A DNA stretch of 64,000 nt, taken from assembly GCF_008180725.1 (NCBI RefSeq), contig NZ_VTEV01000001.1, positions 401,009 to 465,008 of the forward strand. The letters run 5' to 3'. This document shows positions 9,952 through 18,570 of this stretch, piece by piece; position 1 is the first letter of the stretch, and every line of letters begins with the position of its first letter. Under the pieces are notes generated by a model. That model made no database searches and was not told the origin of the DNA. It saw only the letters and a program-made list of their open reading frames with translations. The DNA is from Sutcliffiella horikoshii (GTDB taxonomy: Bacteria; Bacillota; Bacilli; Bacillales; Bacillaceae_I). Position numbers and translations under genes: made by a program.

Positions 9952-10341
9952 TTAAGCAAATGTTTCAAAAACCCGTTTAATTATTCCAAATGTTAAAAGA
10001 CAAAAATACGTAAGAAAAAACAGAAGAAAATTCAGCCTCCAAAACCCTTTAAACACTCTTCTAAAATGGATTTCCTCTTTGATCTTATAATGTGTCAAAA
10101 CCATCACGGTTGCAATCAACAATAACACAGTTAAAATGACCGAAAGAAACGACGTATCCCAGATGATGATCATAATAAAGTGCACAGCTAAGATAAAAAA
10201 TAGGGTCGAAGCATCAATCGCCAAATGAAAGGACTTCTTATTGTTTCTTGTTACCAGCTTAGCTATATAAAAAAATGCAATCATCGCAAAAATAGGAAGC
10301 GTAACAATTGTAGCGAAAGTTCCTGCTAAAATTCCGGACAT
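9952..10341 (-). CDS. DUF3397-type four-span membrane protein
   Basis: 129 residues with four hydrophobic segments (about 8-28, 44-62, 64-84 and 103-122) and short charged loops. It resembles the DUF3397 family, found beside bshC/panE in bacilli. Function is unknown; no catalytic motif is visible. Same strand as bshC and panE. Confidence 0.75.
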   Translation of the reverse strand: MSGILAGTFATIVTLPIFAMIAFFYIAKLVTRNNKKSFHLAIDASTLFFILAVHFIMIIIWDTSFLSVILTVLLLIATVMVLTHYKIKEEIHFRRVFKGFWRLNFLLFFLTYFCLLTFGIIKRVFETFA

Positions 10342-10414
10342 TTTTTACATACCTCTTTTCACTTACTTGATTATTTTTGTAATTCACAAGCAGGATGAAC
10401 TAGCATAAGAGGTA

Positions 10415-11332
10415 TTAACAGCTTGCATCGTTTTGAAGCCCTTTAACAGCTTCATAAATAAATTCTGTTAGCGGAACTAATTTTCCTTGTTTTTCAGCCA
10501 AGTTTATCATATATCCCAAAATCGCATCGACTTCGGTTTCTCTCCCTGCATTTATATCCCGCTTCATAGAAGAACTGTTTTCCGATGTTTTCTCGCAAAT
10601 GGAACAGATATGATTCCACATGTGCTCCCTATTATCTGTTTGAACCAAAAAGCCCATCTCATTATATAAACGTTTCATGCAGTTTTGATAATATTTATTT
10701 GATAACAGCTCCCCATTACGAACATCAAATATAGCCGTTAACGGGTTTATGATGGCATTAACAAGCAATTTTTCAATCATCATTCCGTAATAATCCATGC
10801 ACACTTCAAGCGGAAAATTCACACCTATTGAATCCGACCAACTATTCATAAACAAAGCTGCTTGTCGGTCTTTCTTTGTCACAGGATATCCTGCTATTTT
10901 CGTGCGTCCTTTACCTGTCCACATTACGGTGCAATCGTTGATTTTCTTTACACCATGTTCAACTACCCCTAATAAAATCTGAGGTTTCGAGAACTGTTTG
11001 AGCAAATCAATATGTGACATTCCATTTTGAAGAAAAAGGATCGATTGATCTCTCGAGCACATTTTTAGAACAGGGAGGATTGCTGTTAAGCCATATTGCT
11101 TTGTTGCAACAATGATTAAATTGTCCTTTAAAGGAACATCTTTCTCCCACTTCATGACTCCTACATTTCTTGTTTCTTTCCCATTTTCACTATGCAGAAC
11201 AGTTAGCCCTTGCTCTTTTAATAGTTGTAGTTGTTCTTGCCGTTTAACATAAAGAGTGACAGCAAATCGTTTTGATAATTGGGAGGCATATAGAAGGCCG
11301 ACAGCACCTCCGCCAATAATTCCAATATTCAT
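10415..11332 (-). CDS. panE: 2-dehydropantoate 2-reductase (KPR)
   Basis: NADPH-dependent reduction of ketopantoate to pantoate in coenzyme A synthesis. I start it at the ATG at 11332 (MNIGIIGGGAVGLLYA), which follows AAGGGG; a longer frame upstream has no ribosome site. It has 305 residues, with the Rossmann motif GGGAVG at the N-terminus and the KPR C-terminal helical domain (KLLVNAIINPLTAI). It corresponds to B. subtilis ylbQ by position. Confidence 0.93.
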   Translation of the reverse strand: MNIGIIGGGAVGLLYASQLSKRFAVTLYVKRQEQLQLLKEQGLTVLHSENGKETRNVGVMKWEKDVPLKDNLIIVATKQYGLTAILPVLKMCSRDQSILFLQNGMSHIDLLKQFSKPQILLGVVEHGVKKINDCTVMWTGKGRTKIAGYPVTKKDRQAALFMNSWSDSIGVNFPLEVCMDYYGMMIEKLLVNAIINPLTAIFDVRNGELLSNKYYQNCMKRLYNEMGFLVQTDNREHMWNHICSICEKTSENSSSMKRDINAGRETEVDAILGYMINLAEKQGKLVPLTEFIYEAVKGLQNDASC

Positions 11333-11421
11333 CATATCCCCTTCTTTAGTCCTATTTCTCTTATTGTACCAATTTATCGTTAATGGTTGTACTGTTCTTT
11401 TCCCCTGCGCTATCTTGCACA

Positions 11422-11463
11422 TAAAAAATATCCAGTGCCACAAATGGGCACTGGACATTTTTT
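11422..11463 (-). terminator. Terminator of the acyl-CoA carboxylase operon
   Basis: Stem TCCAGTGCC / GGGCACTGGA with A-runs on both flanks. It overlaps the stop of the carboxyltransferase gene and separates it from panE. Confidence 0.75.
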
Positions 11464-13006
11464 ACACCGGATAAACCGGGTGTTTACGATGACTAAATGT
11501 CATTTGCTTGCCTGAATAATAATGGAAGCGGCTAATCAATACATCTCGTAAATCTTTTGCAGGTACTATATCATCTACAATCATTTCCGAAGCTAATTTA
11601 TAGATATCAATGTGTTCTTTATATTCCTGGTGCTTTTCTTGTACAAAAGCAATTCTTTCTTTTGGATCTTCAATTTCATTAATTTTGTTTGAATATACCG
11701 CGTTGACCGCTGCTTCAGGTCCCATTACTGCTATTTGTGCAGTCGGAAGTGCAATGCAGCAATCCGGTTCAAATGCCGGCCCTGCCATTGCATAAAGTCC
11801 CGCCCCATAAGCTTTTCTTACCACAACAGAAATTTTTGGAACCGTTGCGGAACTCATCGCTGCAATGAGTTTAGCTCCGTGGCGGATAATACCTGCGCGT
11901 TCCACTTTTGTGCCAATCATGAAACCTGGAACATCAGCAAGGAACAGTAAAGGAATGTGGTATGCATCACAAAGCTGAATGAATTTCGCACCTTTGTCTG
12001 CAGAATCTACAAAAAGTACTCCACCCTTCACTTTTGGCTGGTTTGCGATAATCCCGACAACCTTTCCATCCATCCTTGCGAAACCGGTTATTAATTCAGG
12101 CGCGAATAACTTCTTGATTTCAAAGAAACTGTTTGCATCTATCAACTGATCTATCGCTTCATACATATCAAATGGCGCGTTTTGATTTACAGGAATGATA
12201 TCTGTCAGCGCTCTTCCTTCTTTTGGGCTGACAGCATCCAATTCTTTTGTCTTCTCCTGGTAACTGCCAGGAAAATATTCAAGGTACTTTCGGGCTTGCT
12301 GAATAGCTTCTTCTTCCGTAGCAGCGAGGACATCTCCACAACCACTGACAGAGCAATGCATTCTTGCTCCACCCATTTCCTCCAGTGTAACCTTCTCCCC
12401 AATTACCTTCTCTGCCATACGAGGAGACCCCAGGTACATGGATGCATTTCCATCTACCATTACCACAATGTCACAGAAAGCAGGAATATAAGCTCCTCCA
12501 GCAGCGGATGGACCGAATAATAGACAAATTTGTGGAACCATTCCAGAAAGCTTTACTTGGTTGTAAAAGATTTTTCCAGCGCCGCGGCGGTTAGGGAACA
12601 TGTCTAGTTGGTCTGTAATTCTCGCTCCGGCAGAGTCAACTAGATAAAGAATCGGAACCATTAGTTTTTCGGCAGTTTCTTGAATTCTAATAATTTTTTC
12701 TACCGTTCTCGCTCCCCATGAACCTGCTTTAACAGTAGAATCATTTGCCATCACACAGACTGTTTGACCATTTATTTTACCTATTGCCGTTACAACGCCG
12801 TCAGCCGGAAGCCCTTTTGCTTTATTATTGGCAAAAAGTCCATCCTCCTCGTATTGTCCGTTGTCAAATAGTAGAGCAAGGCGGTCACGAACAAACAACT
12901 TGTTTTGTTCTTTTAATTTCTCGTGATATTTCTCACTTCCGCCGCTCTTAATCGTCTCTACCGTTTCTTGAAACTCTTGTTCTAAATCAGTGGTGGTTTT
13001 TATCAT
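11462..13006 (-). CDS. Acyl-CoA carboxylase, carboxyltransferase (beta) subunit
   Basis: Carboxyltransferase subunit of a biotin-dependent acyl-CoA carboxylase of the propionyl-/methylcrotonyl-CoA type. Start at 13006 (MIKTTTDLEQEFQ) after a GGGGG run; 514 residues, normal for a fused two-domain CT. Crotonase-fold signatures are PILYLVDSAGARITDQ in the N-half, GPSAAGGAYIPAFCD, and DVPGFMIGTKVERAGIIRHG with SVVVRKAYGAGLYAM in the C-half. It is last in a three-gene operon with biotin carboxylase and a carrier protein. The substrate cannot be decided from sequence; it resembles B. subtilis YngE. Confidence 0.9.
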   Translation of the reverse strand: MIKTTTDLEQEFQETVETIKSGGSEKYHEKLKEQNKLFVRDRLALLFDNGQYEEDGLFANNKAKGLPADGVVTAIGKINGQTVCVMANDSTVKAGSWGARTVEKIIRIQETAEKLMVPILYLVDSAGARITDQLDMFPNRRGAGKIFYNQVKLSGMVPQICLLFGPSAAGGAYIPAFCDIVVMVDGNASMYLGSPRMAEKVIGEKVTLEEMGGARMHCSVSGCGDVLAATEEEAIQQARKYLEYFPGSYQEKTKELDAVSPKEGRALTDIIPVNQNAPFDMYEAIDQLIDANSFFEIKKLFAPELITGFARMDGKVVGIIANQPKVKGGVLFVDSADKGAKFIQLCDAYHIPLLFLADVPGFMIGTKVERAGIIRHGAKLIAAMSSATVPKISVVVRKAYGAGLYAMAGPAFEPDCCIALPTAQIAVMGPEAAVNAVYSNKINEIEDPKERIAFVQEKHQEYKEHIDIYKLASEMIVDDIVPAKDLRDVLISRFHYYSGKQMTFSHRKHPVYPV

Positions 13007-13042
13007 CTTATTCCCCCGCTTTCTTCTCAAAGTTGTCAAATA

Positions 13043-13255
13043 CTATTCCAATTCCAGCAGCACATCTCCATCATTTACGAATTCGCCTTCTGCAGTAGAA
13101 ATGCTCGCCACTTTCCCGTTCATCATTACTTCCACTGGAATTTCCATTTTCATGGACTCTAAAATAATTACAGTTTGACCAGCTGTTACTTCATCGCCAA
13201 CTTCCACTAACACCTTCCAAACTGTACCTGCCATTGCTGCTTCCACTTTTTTCAT
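13043..13255 (-). CDS. Biotin/lipoyl attachment carrier protein
   Basis: A 70-residue single-domain biotin carrier for the adjoining carboxylase. The biotinyl lysine lies in ILESMKMEIPVE (about residue 36), where the usual AMKM is SMKM. The start ATG follows AGGAGGAAATTAT. It lies between the biotin carboxylase and carboxyltransferase genes, with gaps of about 35 bp on each side. Carriers this short occur in the YngH/YngHB type of operon. Confidence 0.92.
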   Translation of the reverse strand: MKKVEAAMAGTVWKVLVEVGDEVTAGQTVIILESMKMEIPVEVMMNGKVASISTAEGEFVNDGDVLLELE

Positions 13256-13289
13256 TATAATTTCCTCCTGATCTCATGTTGTAATAGAT

Positions 13290-14633
13290 TTAAGTAGTAA
13301 TTGGGTTCATCGACTGAATAAAACCAGTATGGTAGTGACCAGAGACAAAATCATCGGTCTCAAGGGCGCGTATTAAAAACGGAAGATTCGTTTTAATTCC
13401 TTCGATTGAAGCTGCCCTTAAATACTCTTTTGCCCGTTCAATTGTCGCTTCTCTCGTCTCACCGGAAACGATAATCTTAGCAATCATTGGGTCATAAAAT
13501 GGTGTTACTTTTAGATCTGGACCATAGCCGCTATCCACTCTGACTCCCTCTTCCATAGGAAGGTGCCATTTAGTGATGAGCCCAGGTGAAGGAAAGAATT
13601 TCACTGGATCTTCTGCATACAGACGAAATTCTATCGCGTGTCCGGTGCTTGTGATTTCCTCCTGTTTCACTGGCAGCTCTTCGCCAGCTGCAACATGAAG
13701 TTGCCATTCTACAAGATCAAGCCCAGTGATGCACTCCGTTATCGGATGCTCAACCTGCAGTCTGGTATTCATTTCAAGAAAATAGAAGTTTTCCTCTTCA
13801 TCCATGATGAACTCGACAGTTCCGGCATTCTTGTAACCTACTTCTTTTGCGGCCAAGACAGCAGCTTCACAAATTTTTATTCCAGTCTCTTGGCTCATTG
13901 CCGGACTCTGTGCTTCTTCAATTACCTTTTGGTTCCTTCTTTGAACAGAGCAGTTCCTTTCAAACATATGTACAACATTTCCATGCGCATCTCCAAAGAT
14001 CTGCACCTCTATATGCTTGGCATTACCCACGTATTTTTCAATAAACATATCCTCGTTTTTGAAATAAGCTTTCGCTCGTTTCTTTGTCTGTTCGAAAGTA
14101 TTCTCGATATCCTGTTTGTTTTCACAGCGGTGCATTCCAATTCCACCGCCTCCTCCACTAGCTTTTAACATAACAGGGAAACCGATTTTCTCTGCAAGGA
14201 CCAACGCTTCCTCCAATGATTCAACAGGCTGCTCAGAGCCAGGAACAATCGGCACGCCAGCTTTAATCATCGCTCTGCGGGAAGATAATTTATCTCCCAT
14301 TAATTTGATAACGTCCACACTTGGTCCAATGAATGTCAGTCCTGCTTCCTGGAGCGCTTGTGCAAACTCTCCATTCTCCGATAAGAAACCGTAGCCTGGG
14401 TGGACTCCATCCACGTTTTCTTCCTTGGCGATTTCCAAGATTCGTTCTACGTTTAAATAAGATTTTTGAGGCGGGGCCTCACCTACATGTCTTGCTACTG
14501 TCGCTTGCTGAACATATGGCAAATCTTTATCAGCGTCAGAATATATAGCAACTGTTTCTACCCCTAATCGTTGACATGTTCGTATGATTCGTTCTGCAAT
14601 TTCTCCTCGATTAGCAATCAGTATTTTTTGCAT
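13290..14633 (-). CDS. Biotin carboxylase subunit of acyl-CoA carboxylase
   Basis: ATP-dependent carboxylation of the biotin carrier. 447 residues starting MQKILIANRGEIAERIIR. It has the pre-ATP-grasp domain, the ATP-grasp glycine loop KASGGGGGIGMHR (about 158-170), the catalytic segment EMNTRLQVEHPITE, and the C-terminal domain RLYAEDPVKFFPSPG. First gene of the carboxylase operon, with a cre-like operator about 90 bp upstream. It is an AccC paralogue; the linkage to a CT of the acyl-CoA carboxylase type argues against a housekeeping fatty-acid role. Confidence 0.93.
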   Translation of the reverse strand: MQKILIANRGEIAERIIRTCQRLGVETVAIYSDADKDLPYVQQATVARHVGEAPPQKSYLNVERILEIAKEENVDGVHPGYGFLSENGEFAQALQEAGLTFIGPSVDVIKLMGDKLSSRRAMIKAGVPIVPGSEQPVESLEEALVLAEKIGFPVMLKASGGGGGIGMHRCENKQDIENTFEQTKKRAKAYFKNEDMFIEKYVGNAKHIEVQIFGDAHGNVVHMFERNCSVQRRNQKVIEEAQSPAMSQETGIKICEAAVLAAKEVGYKNAGTVEFIMDEEENFYFLEMNTRLQVEHPITECITGLDLVEWQLHVAAGEELPVKQEEITSTGHAIEFRLYAEDPVKFFPSPGLITKWHLPMEEGVRVDSGYGPDLKVTPFYDPMIAKIIVSGETREATIERAKEYLRAASIEGIKTNLPFLIRALETDDFVSGHYHTGFIQSMNPITT

Positions 14634-14718
14634 GGAGTTATCCCCTTTCTAAAGAACTTGCAATTTAAATCCCTAACAAACTACTATTTCTACATAATTC
14701 CTCGATTTCCTTCTTTAA

Positions 14719-14733
14719 TTGCAAGCGCTTTCT
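14719..14733. promoter_or_regulatory. cre site (CcpA operator) between carboxylase operon and ylbP
   Basis: TTGCAAGCGCTTTCT matches the CcpA consensus WTGNAANCGNWNNCW at every fixed position. A weaker AAGCGCTT copy sits at about 14814-14821. It lies about 90 bp upstream of the carboxylase operon start and 120 bp upstream of ylbP, so either could be controlled; repression of the catabolic operon seems the more natural reading. Confidence 0.65.
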
Positions 14734-14851
14734 AAAATTATTGCAGAATTTTTTGTTTTTTTGTTATATAATTAATATTAAAATAAACCATTCTGCTTAA
14801 TATGTATAGTGGTAAGCGCTTCAATTAGAGATATCCAAGGGGGAAATGTAT

Positions 14852-15346
14852 ATGACTGTTAAAAAACTATCAATAAACTATAAAACACTGGAAGAGTTCA
14901 AACAGTTCAGGGAATATGGCATACAGGAACTATCCATGTTGGAAGATCTCCAAGATAACATAATCGAAAATGACAGCGAATCACCATTCTACGGTATTTA
15001 TTATGGTGAAAAACTTGTGGCAAGGATGAGCCTGTACCGGGTTTCCAAAGAGCTAGATAAATATTTTGAACCTCGCCAAGATTATTTAGAGTTATGGAAA
15101 TTAGAAGTATTATCTAATTACCAGCGTAAAGGTTTCGGGAAAGAACTAGTTGATTTTGCGAAAGGGTTTGGGCTTCCAATCAAAACGAACCCTCGTGTCA
15201 AATCAGCCGACTTCTGGAATCGTATGGGGTTCACTTCTGTACATTATGATGTAGAGCGTGATCTAGGGGAAAACCCGCTTGTGTGGTATCCAGAAGGAGT
15301 TAAGGCTCAAGAAAGACTCTCGGCTAAAGAGGAAACGACAGATTAA
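14852..15346 (+). CDS. ylbP: GNAT-family N-acetyltransferase YlbP
   Basis: Predicted acetyltransferase of unknown substrate. I place the start at the second ATG (14852, MTVKKLSINYKTLEEF), because the GGGGG ribosome site is only 2 nt from the first ATG and 8 nt from this one. 164 residues. The acetyl-CoA binding segment NYQRKGFGKELVDFAKGFG lies near residues 90-108, and FWNRMGFTSV follows. It corresponds to B. subtilis ylbP in order, though here a carboxylase operon separates it from panE. Confidence 0.87.
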   Translation: MTVKKLSINYKTLEEFKQFREYGIQELSMLEDLQDNIIENDSESPFYGIYYGEKLVARMSLYRVSKELDKYFEPRQDYLELWKLEVLSNYQRKGFGKELVDFAKGFGLPIKTNPRVKSADFWNRMGFTSVHYDVERDLGENPLVWYPEGVKAQERLSAKEETTD

Positions 15347-15350
15347 AAGT

Positions 15351-15388
15351 AAAAGGTAATTGCTTCAATTTGAGCAATTACCTTTTTT
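15351..15388. terminator. Bidirectional terminator
   Basis: AAAAGGTAATTGCT / AGCAATTACCTTTT stem with flanking A and T runs, between the convergent ylbP and the MetOD1-like gene. Confidence 0.85.
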
Positions 15389-15391
15389 GTT

Positions 15392-16021
15392 TTACTTTTT
15401 ATCCACCTGGTTTTTCAAGCTTTCCAATTCGTCGAGCAGCTTGACCACAAGTTCATCACTTTTACGAAGTTCCTCATTCAAAAGCACAATCGTCTCACTT
15501 TCCCATTGGAAAGGATCTGTATTCTCTGGTGTTCGAGGAAGGTTTTCGTAAACATCGCCATTTACAAGTTCATTGGGTTTAAAATAGATGACTACTTCAC
15601 ATCCAAGATCACCAACGGCTATTCGTTTCTTCAAATTAACTCTCCCATATCCAAATTTTCTTGAGGCAATCCCCCCAAAAACACTAGAAGTCATATTACA
15701 AAGATGTGGAGCATCCCTTACCATTTCACCGAAAGGACAACGGTTTGCTTTAACAATTACATACTCTGAAGTAATGGAAGAGATATAGAATTCTCCACCA
15801 ATAGAATTTTTTAAATCTACAATCACTTCTGCATATTTGTCTACGGACCAATTATCTTCTCTATTGCCGTAAAAGTCCTCAATCCATTCCCCTGTTCTCA
15901 ATCCTATTTGGCGAATATATTCCCCCGCCGTTTTCCCCACTGTTTTTTCATGGATAAATGCATATTGCGTAATGAGTTTCGAAAGAAATATCGAGCCAGT
16001 CAATTGTGTTTTGGTGCTCAT
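15392..16021 (-). CDS. Probable methanogen output domain 1 (MetOD1/V4R-like) protein
   Basis: 209 residues with no sensor kinase, PAS or DNA-binding part. The middle (about 80-165) has the pattern NRCPFGE ... HLCNMTSSVFGGIASRKFGY ... IAVGDLGCEVVIYF, with spaced cysteines, which I associate with MetOD1/V4R-like small-molecule or metal-binding sensor domains. The last 35 residues are predicted coiled coil. It stands alone between ylbP and a thiol oxidoreductase gene. The family assignment is from memory of the motif and is moderately sure; its partner is unknown. Confidence 0.6.
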   Translation of the reverse strand: MSTKTQLTGSIFLSKLITQYAFIHEKTVGKTAGEYIRQIGLRTGEWIEDFYGNREDNWSVDKYAEVIVDLKNSIGGEFYISSITSEYVIVKANRCPFGEMVRDAPHLCNMTSSVFGGIASRKFGYGRVNLKKRIAVGDLGCEVVIYFKPNELVNGDVYENLPRTPENTDPFQWESETIVLLNEELRKSDELVVKLLDELESLKNQVDKK

Positions 16022-16036
16022 TACTCTCTTCCTCTC

Positions 16037-16447
16037 CTATAGAAATCTTTTTTTCATTTCTGGGTTTGGCAACATACATTGGTCTTTCTTTCCGAACCAT
16101 CTATAGCGATTTCTCGCAATAAAAGAATAAACTATATCTCTTAGAGGTTTAGGTATAATAATCAAAGGATACAAAAGCTTCCAAGCACCATCTAATTCTT
16201 TAGCTACTTTTAAAGCTGCTGTAGACTTCGTATATAGTTTCTTGCTATCTACATAATAGAAGCTATCAAACTGGTCCAAAGGGAGAGAATGCTCCTTTAA
16301 TATGGTTTGTCCCCCTTCAGACTGAAGCGAGGCAAACTTAAAGTTCGCTTCTTTGTCATGTTTTATCACAAAAGTCACCATGGAATTACACAAATTACAT
16401 ACCCCATCAAAAAGAAGAATAGGGTGCTTAGTATGTATTTCAGGCAA
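16037..16447 (-). CDS. DCC-family thiol-disulfide oxidoreductase (DUF393)
   Basis: YuxK-like protein of the thioredoxin-fold DCC family. The defining motif FDGVCNLCNSMV (DxxCxxC) is near the N-terminus. A TTG start at 16447 (PEIHTKHPILLF follows) is chosen because AAAGGAG lies 7 nt upstream. It gives 136 residues, the family size; a longer ATG frame to 16480 lacks a ribosome site. Physiological substrate unknown. Confidence 0.87.
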   Translation of the reverse strand: MPEIHTKHPILLFDGVCNLCNSMVTFVIKHDKEANFKFASLQSEGGQTILKEHSLPLDQFDSFYYVDSKKLYTKSTAALKVAKELDGAWKLLYPLIIIPKPLRDIVYSFIARNRYRWFGKKDQCMLPNPEMKKRFL

Positions 16448-16588
16448 AATATCTCTCCTTTCAGGAACCATCCAGATCATTCCATTACTTTTTCATTATA
16501 CAACTAAATCCCTCTAATGTATCTATTCAACTCAACTCTTTGTAGATTTTTGTGGTCATAACTATGGAATTCGAGTGAATAAAAGGGA

Positions 16589-16925
16589 TTCTCCTGTCGT
16601 TCAGGCGTATAGAACCGTTCTATTAGACATTTCAAGAGCATTCTCCTGTTGCCCGGGGGTATAGAACCGTTCTATTGGACATTTCAGGTGATTTCTCCTC
16701 CCGTTCGGGCGTATAGAACCGTTCTATTGGACATTTCAGGTGGTTTCTCCTCTCGTTCGGGCGTATAGAACCGTTCTATTGGACATTTCAGGTGGTTTCT
16801 CCTGCCTTCGGGCGTATAGAACCGTTCTATTGGACATTTCAGGTGGTTTCTCCTCCCGTTCGGGCGTATAGAACCGTTCTATTGGACATTTCAGGTGGTT
16901 TCTCCTGCCTTCGGGCGTATAGAGT
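16589..16925. repeat. 52-bp tandem repeat array, about 6.5 units
   Basis: TTCTCCT recurs at 16589, 16641, 16693, 16745, 16797, 16848 and 16900, a period of 52 bp with one 51-bp step. Each unit has a small hairpin (CCCGTTCGGG or a variant) followed by the perfect dyad TAGAACCGTTCTA and then TTGGACATTTCAGG. Inner units are nearly identical and the first two are more diverged. The array fills the gap between the DCC oxidoreductase gene and rsfA. Single units of the same 52-bp sequence occur at the right end of the window. Confidence 0.95.
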
Positions 16926-16952
16926 AACGTGTGTTATGACCCATAACCAATT

Positions 16953-16980
16953 AAAAAACCACCCTGGTAAAAGGATGGTT
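16953..16980 (-). terminator. Terminator after rsfA
   Basis: AACCACCCT / AGGATGGTT stem with an A-run on the left (T-run in minus-strand RNA), 15 bp beyond the rsfA stop. Confidence 0.75.
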
Positions 16981-16994
16981 CCGATTTCAAGATG

Positions 16995-17612
16995 CTATTT
17001 CTCCACTCTCTCTAAATTCCCGTTGCGATCCATTTGAAATTTCACTTTTTTGTTTTTTTCATCATCTTGTAGTACAACCATTTTCCTGGCGCGCTCCATA
17101 ATTTCGATTAGAGCACGGTAATCTTCTTCTACCAAATTCATGGATGATTCAAGTTCCAGCTTAGCCTCTGCTATATGTTTAAGGTCAGCTTCTAACTGTT
17201 CCACTTGCTTTTTCAGGCTTTGATTCTCTTCTTTAATTTTTGTATATTCATTTTCTAATTGCTCTAGATGATTTAAGTAACTGATTACAGCTGAAATTGT
17301 CAGGTTATCTCCTGCATATAATTTATTATTAATTGCACCAAAATCATTTTCAAAGGCGACAGGTTGAGGAGCAGCTTGCTCTTTTTTCAGCTCTTTACGT
17401 TGTTTCTTCGCCAGTTCAATTCCTGTTGCATATTGTTTCCTCACATATGAATTCCACCGAAAACCGCAAGCAGCAGATGTCCGAGAAAGCTTTTTTCCCA
17501 CTTCCTCAAACGCAGTCAATTGGGTTCCACCTTCTCTTATATATCGTAAAACCACTTCCGCCAACAATAAATCTTCATCTTGAGTCCAAGCATCTTGACG
17601 AACAGTAGACAT
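16995..17612 (-). CDS. rsfA: Prespore-specific transcriptional regulator RsfA
   Basis: Forespore regulator that modulates part of the SigF regulon in B. subtilis (YlbO). Start at 17612 (MSTVRQDAWTQDEDLLLAE) after AAGGGGGA; 205 residues. The N-terminal Myb/SANT-like helix-turn-helix includes WTQDEDLLLAEVVLRYI and CGFRWNSYVRKQY. The second half contains a coiled coil (about 115-170). Order rpmF - hydratase - rsfA resembles rpmF - ylbO in B. subtilis, with the hydratase gene inserted. Confidence 0.93.
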   Translation of the reverse strand: MSTVRQDAWTQDEDLLLAEVVLRYIREGGTQLTAFEEVGKKLSRTSAACGFRWNSYVRKQYATGIELAKKQRKELKKEQAAPQPVAFENDFGAINNKLYAGDNLTISAVISYLNHLEQLENEYTKIKEENQSLKKQVEQLEADLKHIAEAKLELESSMNLVEEDYRALIEIMERARKMVVLQDDEKNKKVKFQMDRNGNLERVEK

Positions 17613-17701
17613 ATTGCTATCCCCCTTACACACTTTTTTTACCTATACATATGCGTGTAATAGAAAAGATAGACTACGTGTTGACTAAAATGCCCTGTAT
17701 T

Positions 17702-18463
17702 CTACTTTTTCTTACTTTCTAAAAAAGCTTTTACGGCATCGTGATGTTCATCTTGTTCCCAAAGGACGGAACATTGCTCTATCTCAGCTAGCATTCTTTC
17801 TTTTAAAGCTGTCTGTTCCCATCTGGAGATAACACTCTTTTTGTAACTTCTCAACACCGCGGAAGAAACGGCGATTTCCTCTTGTAATGACTGGGGCTCG
17901 AAAAATGGGACCACTTTTTGGATAAACCCTAACTCCAATGCTTCACTGGCTGTATACGTTTTAGCAGACGTCAACATTTTCATAGCACTTGCATGCGGTA
18001 TTTTTTCCATCAACATGCTCGCTCCTCCCCAACCGGTGGTGATGCCAAGTCTGCCTTGTACAAATCCAAGTTTTGCATGAGTTAAAGCCCAGCGTTGATC
18101 ACAGGCAGATGCAATTTCACAACCTCCCCCTATTGCAGTTCCGTTTATTAAAGCAACGGTTGGAACCGGCAGCGTCGTGAGGTCATATAAAATCATTCCC
18201 ATTTTTGAAAGCATGCTGTAGGCTTCTTCTTTTGTATGTAATGCATGAAATACGGACAGGTCCCCACCGGAACAAAACGATTGATTTCCACTGCCAGTAA
18301 TGATGAAAGCTCGGATGGCAGGATTTTCTCTGACTTGCTTTAGTGAAGACTTTAATTCGTTCATTACATCATAATCGATGGCATTTCGTTTGTCTGGGCG
18401 GTTGATGGTAAACCAGTAGTATTGGTCATCATCTATGTGAGTGTTGACTTTTAATTCTGTCAT
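17702..18463 (-). CDS. Enoyl-CoA hydratase/isomerase family protein
   Basis: Crotonase-fold acyl-CoA enzyme, 253 residues from ATG at 18463 (MTELKVNTHIDDDQYYW), with GGTGG upstream; a GTG 15 bp further upstream overlaps that ribosome site. Motifs: INRPDKRNAID near the N-terminus, oxyanion-hole segment GSGNQSFCSGGDL, and GTAIGGGCEIASACD. The usual second catalytic glutamate region reads GRLGITTGWGG. The reaction could be hydration, isomerisation or hydrolysis (3-hydroxyisobutyryl-CoA type). It is inserted between rsfA and rpmF relative to B. subtilis. Confidence 0.85.
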   Translation of the reverse strand: MTELKVNTHIDDDQYYWFTINRPDKRNAIDYDVMNELKSSLKQVRENPAIRAFIITGSGNQSFCSGGDLSVFHALHTKEEAYSMLSKMGMILYDLTTLPVPTVALINGTAIGGGCEIASACDQRWALTHAKLGFVQGRLGITTGWGGASMLMEKIPHASAMKMLTSAKTYTASEALELGFIQKVVPFFEPQSLQEEIAVSSAVLRSYKKSVISRWEQTALKERMLAEIEQCSVLWEQDEHHDAVKAFLESKKK

Positions 18464-18570
18464 GATTTTGTGGACCACCTTTTTTGGAGTATTGTGTTTA
18501 TTTTAACTTATTTTTGGTGTGGTGTGGGGATTATGTGGTCGTATTGATAGTAGGAAAGAGTTGAGTAAGT

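Noticed and set aside
12205..12402. 65-codon minus-strand frame inside the carboxyltransferase gene.
   Set aside because: Overlaps a well-supported gene in another frame, with no independent start signal.
13638..14168. 176-codon + strand frame opposite biotin carboxylase.
   Set aside because: Shadow frame of a highly conserved gene; composition is that of an antisense frame and it has no ribosome site.
16589..16925. The tandem array as a CRISPR.
   Set aside because: Whole 52-bp units are repeated with no unique spacers, and no cas genes are nearby.
16792..17037. 81-codon frame inside the 52-bp tandem array.
   Set aside because: Open only because the repeat unit lacks stops in one frame; it has no ribosome site and runs into the 3' end of rsfA.
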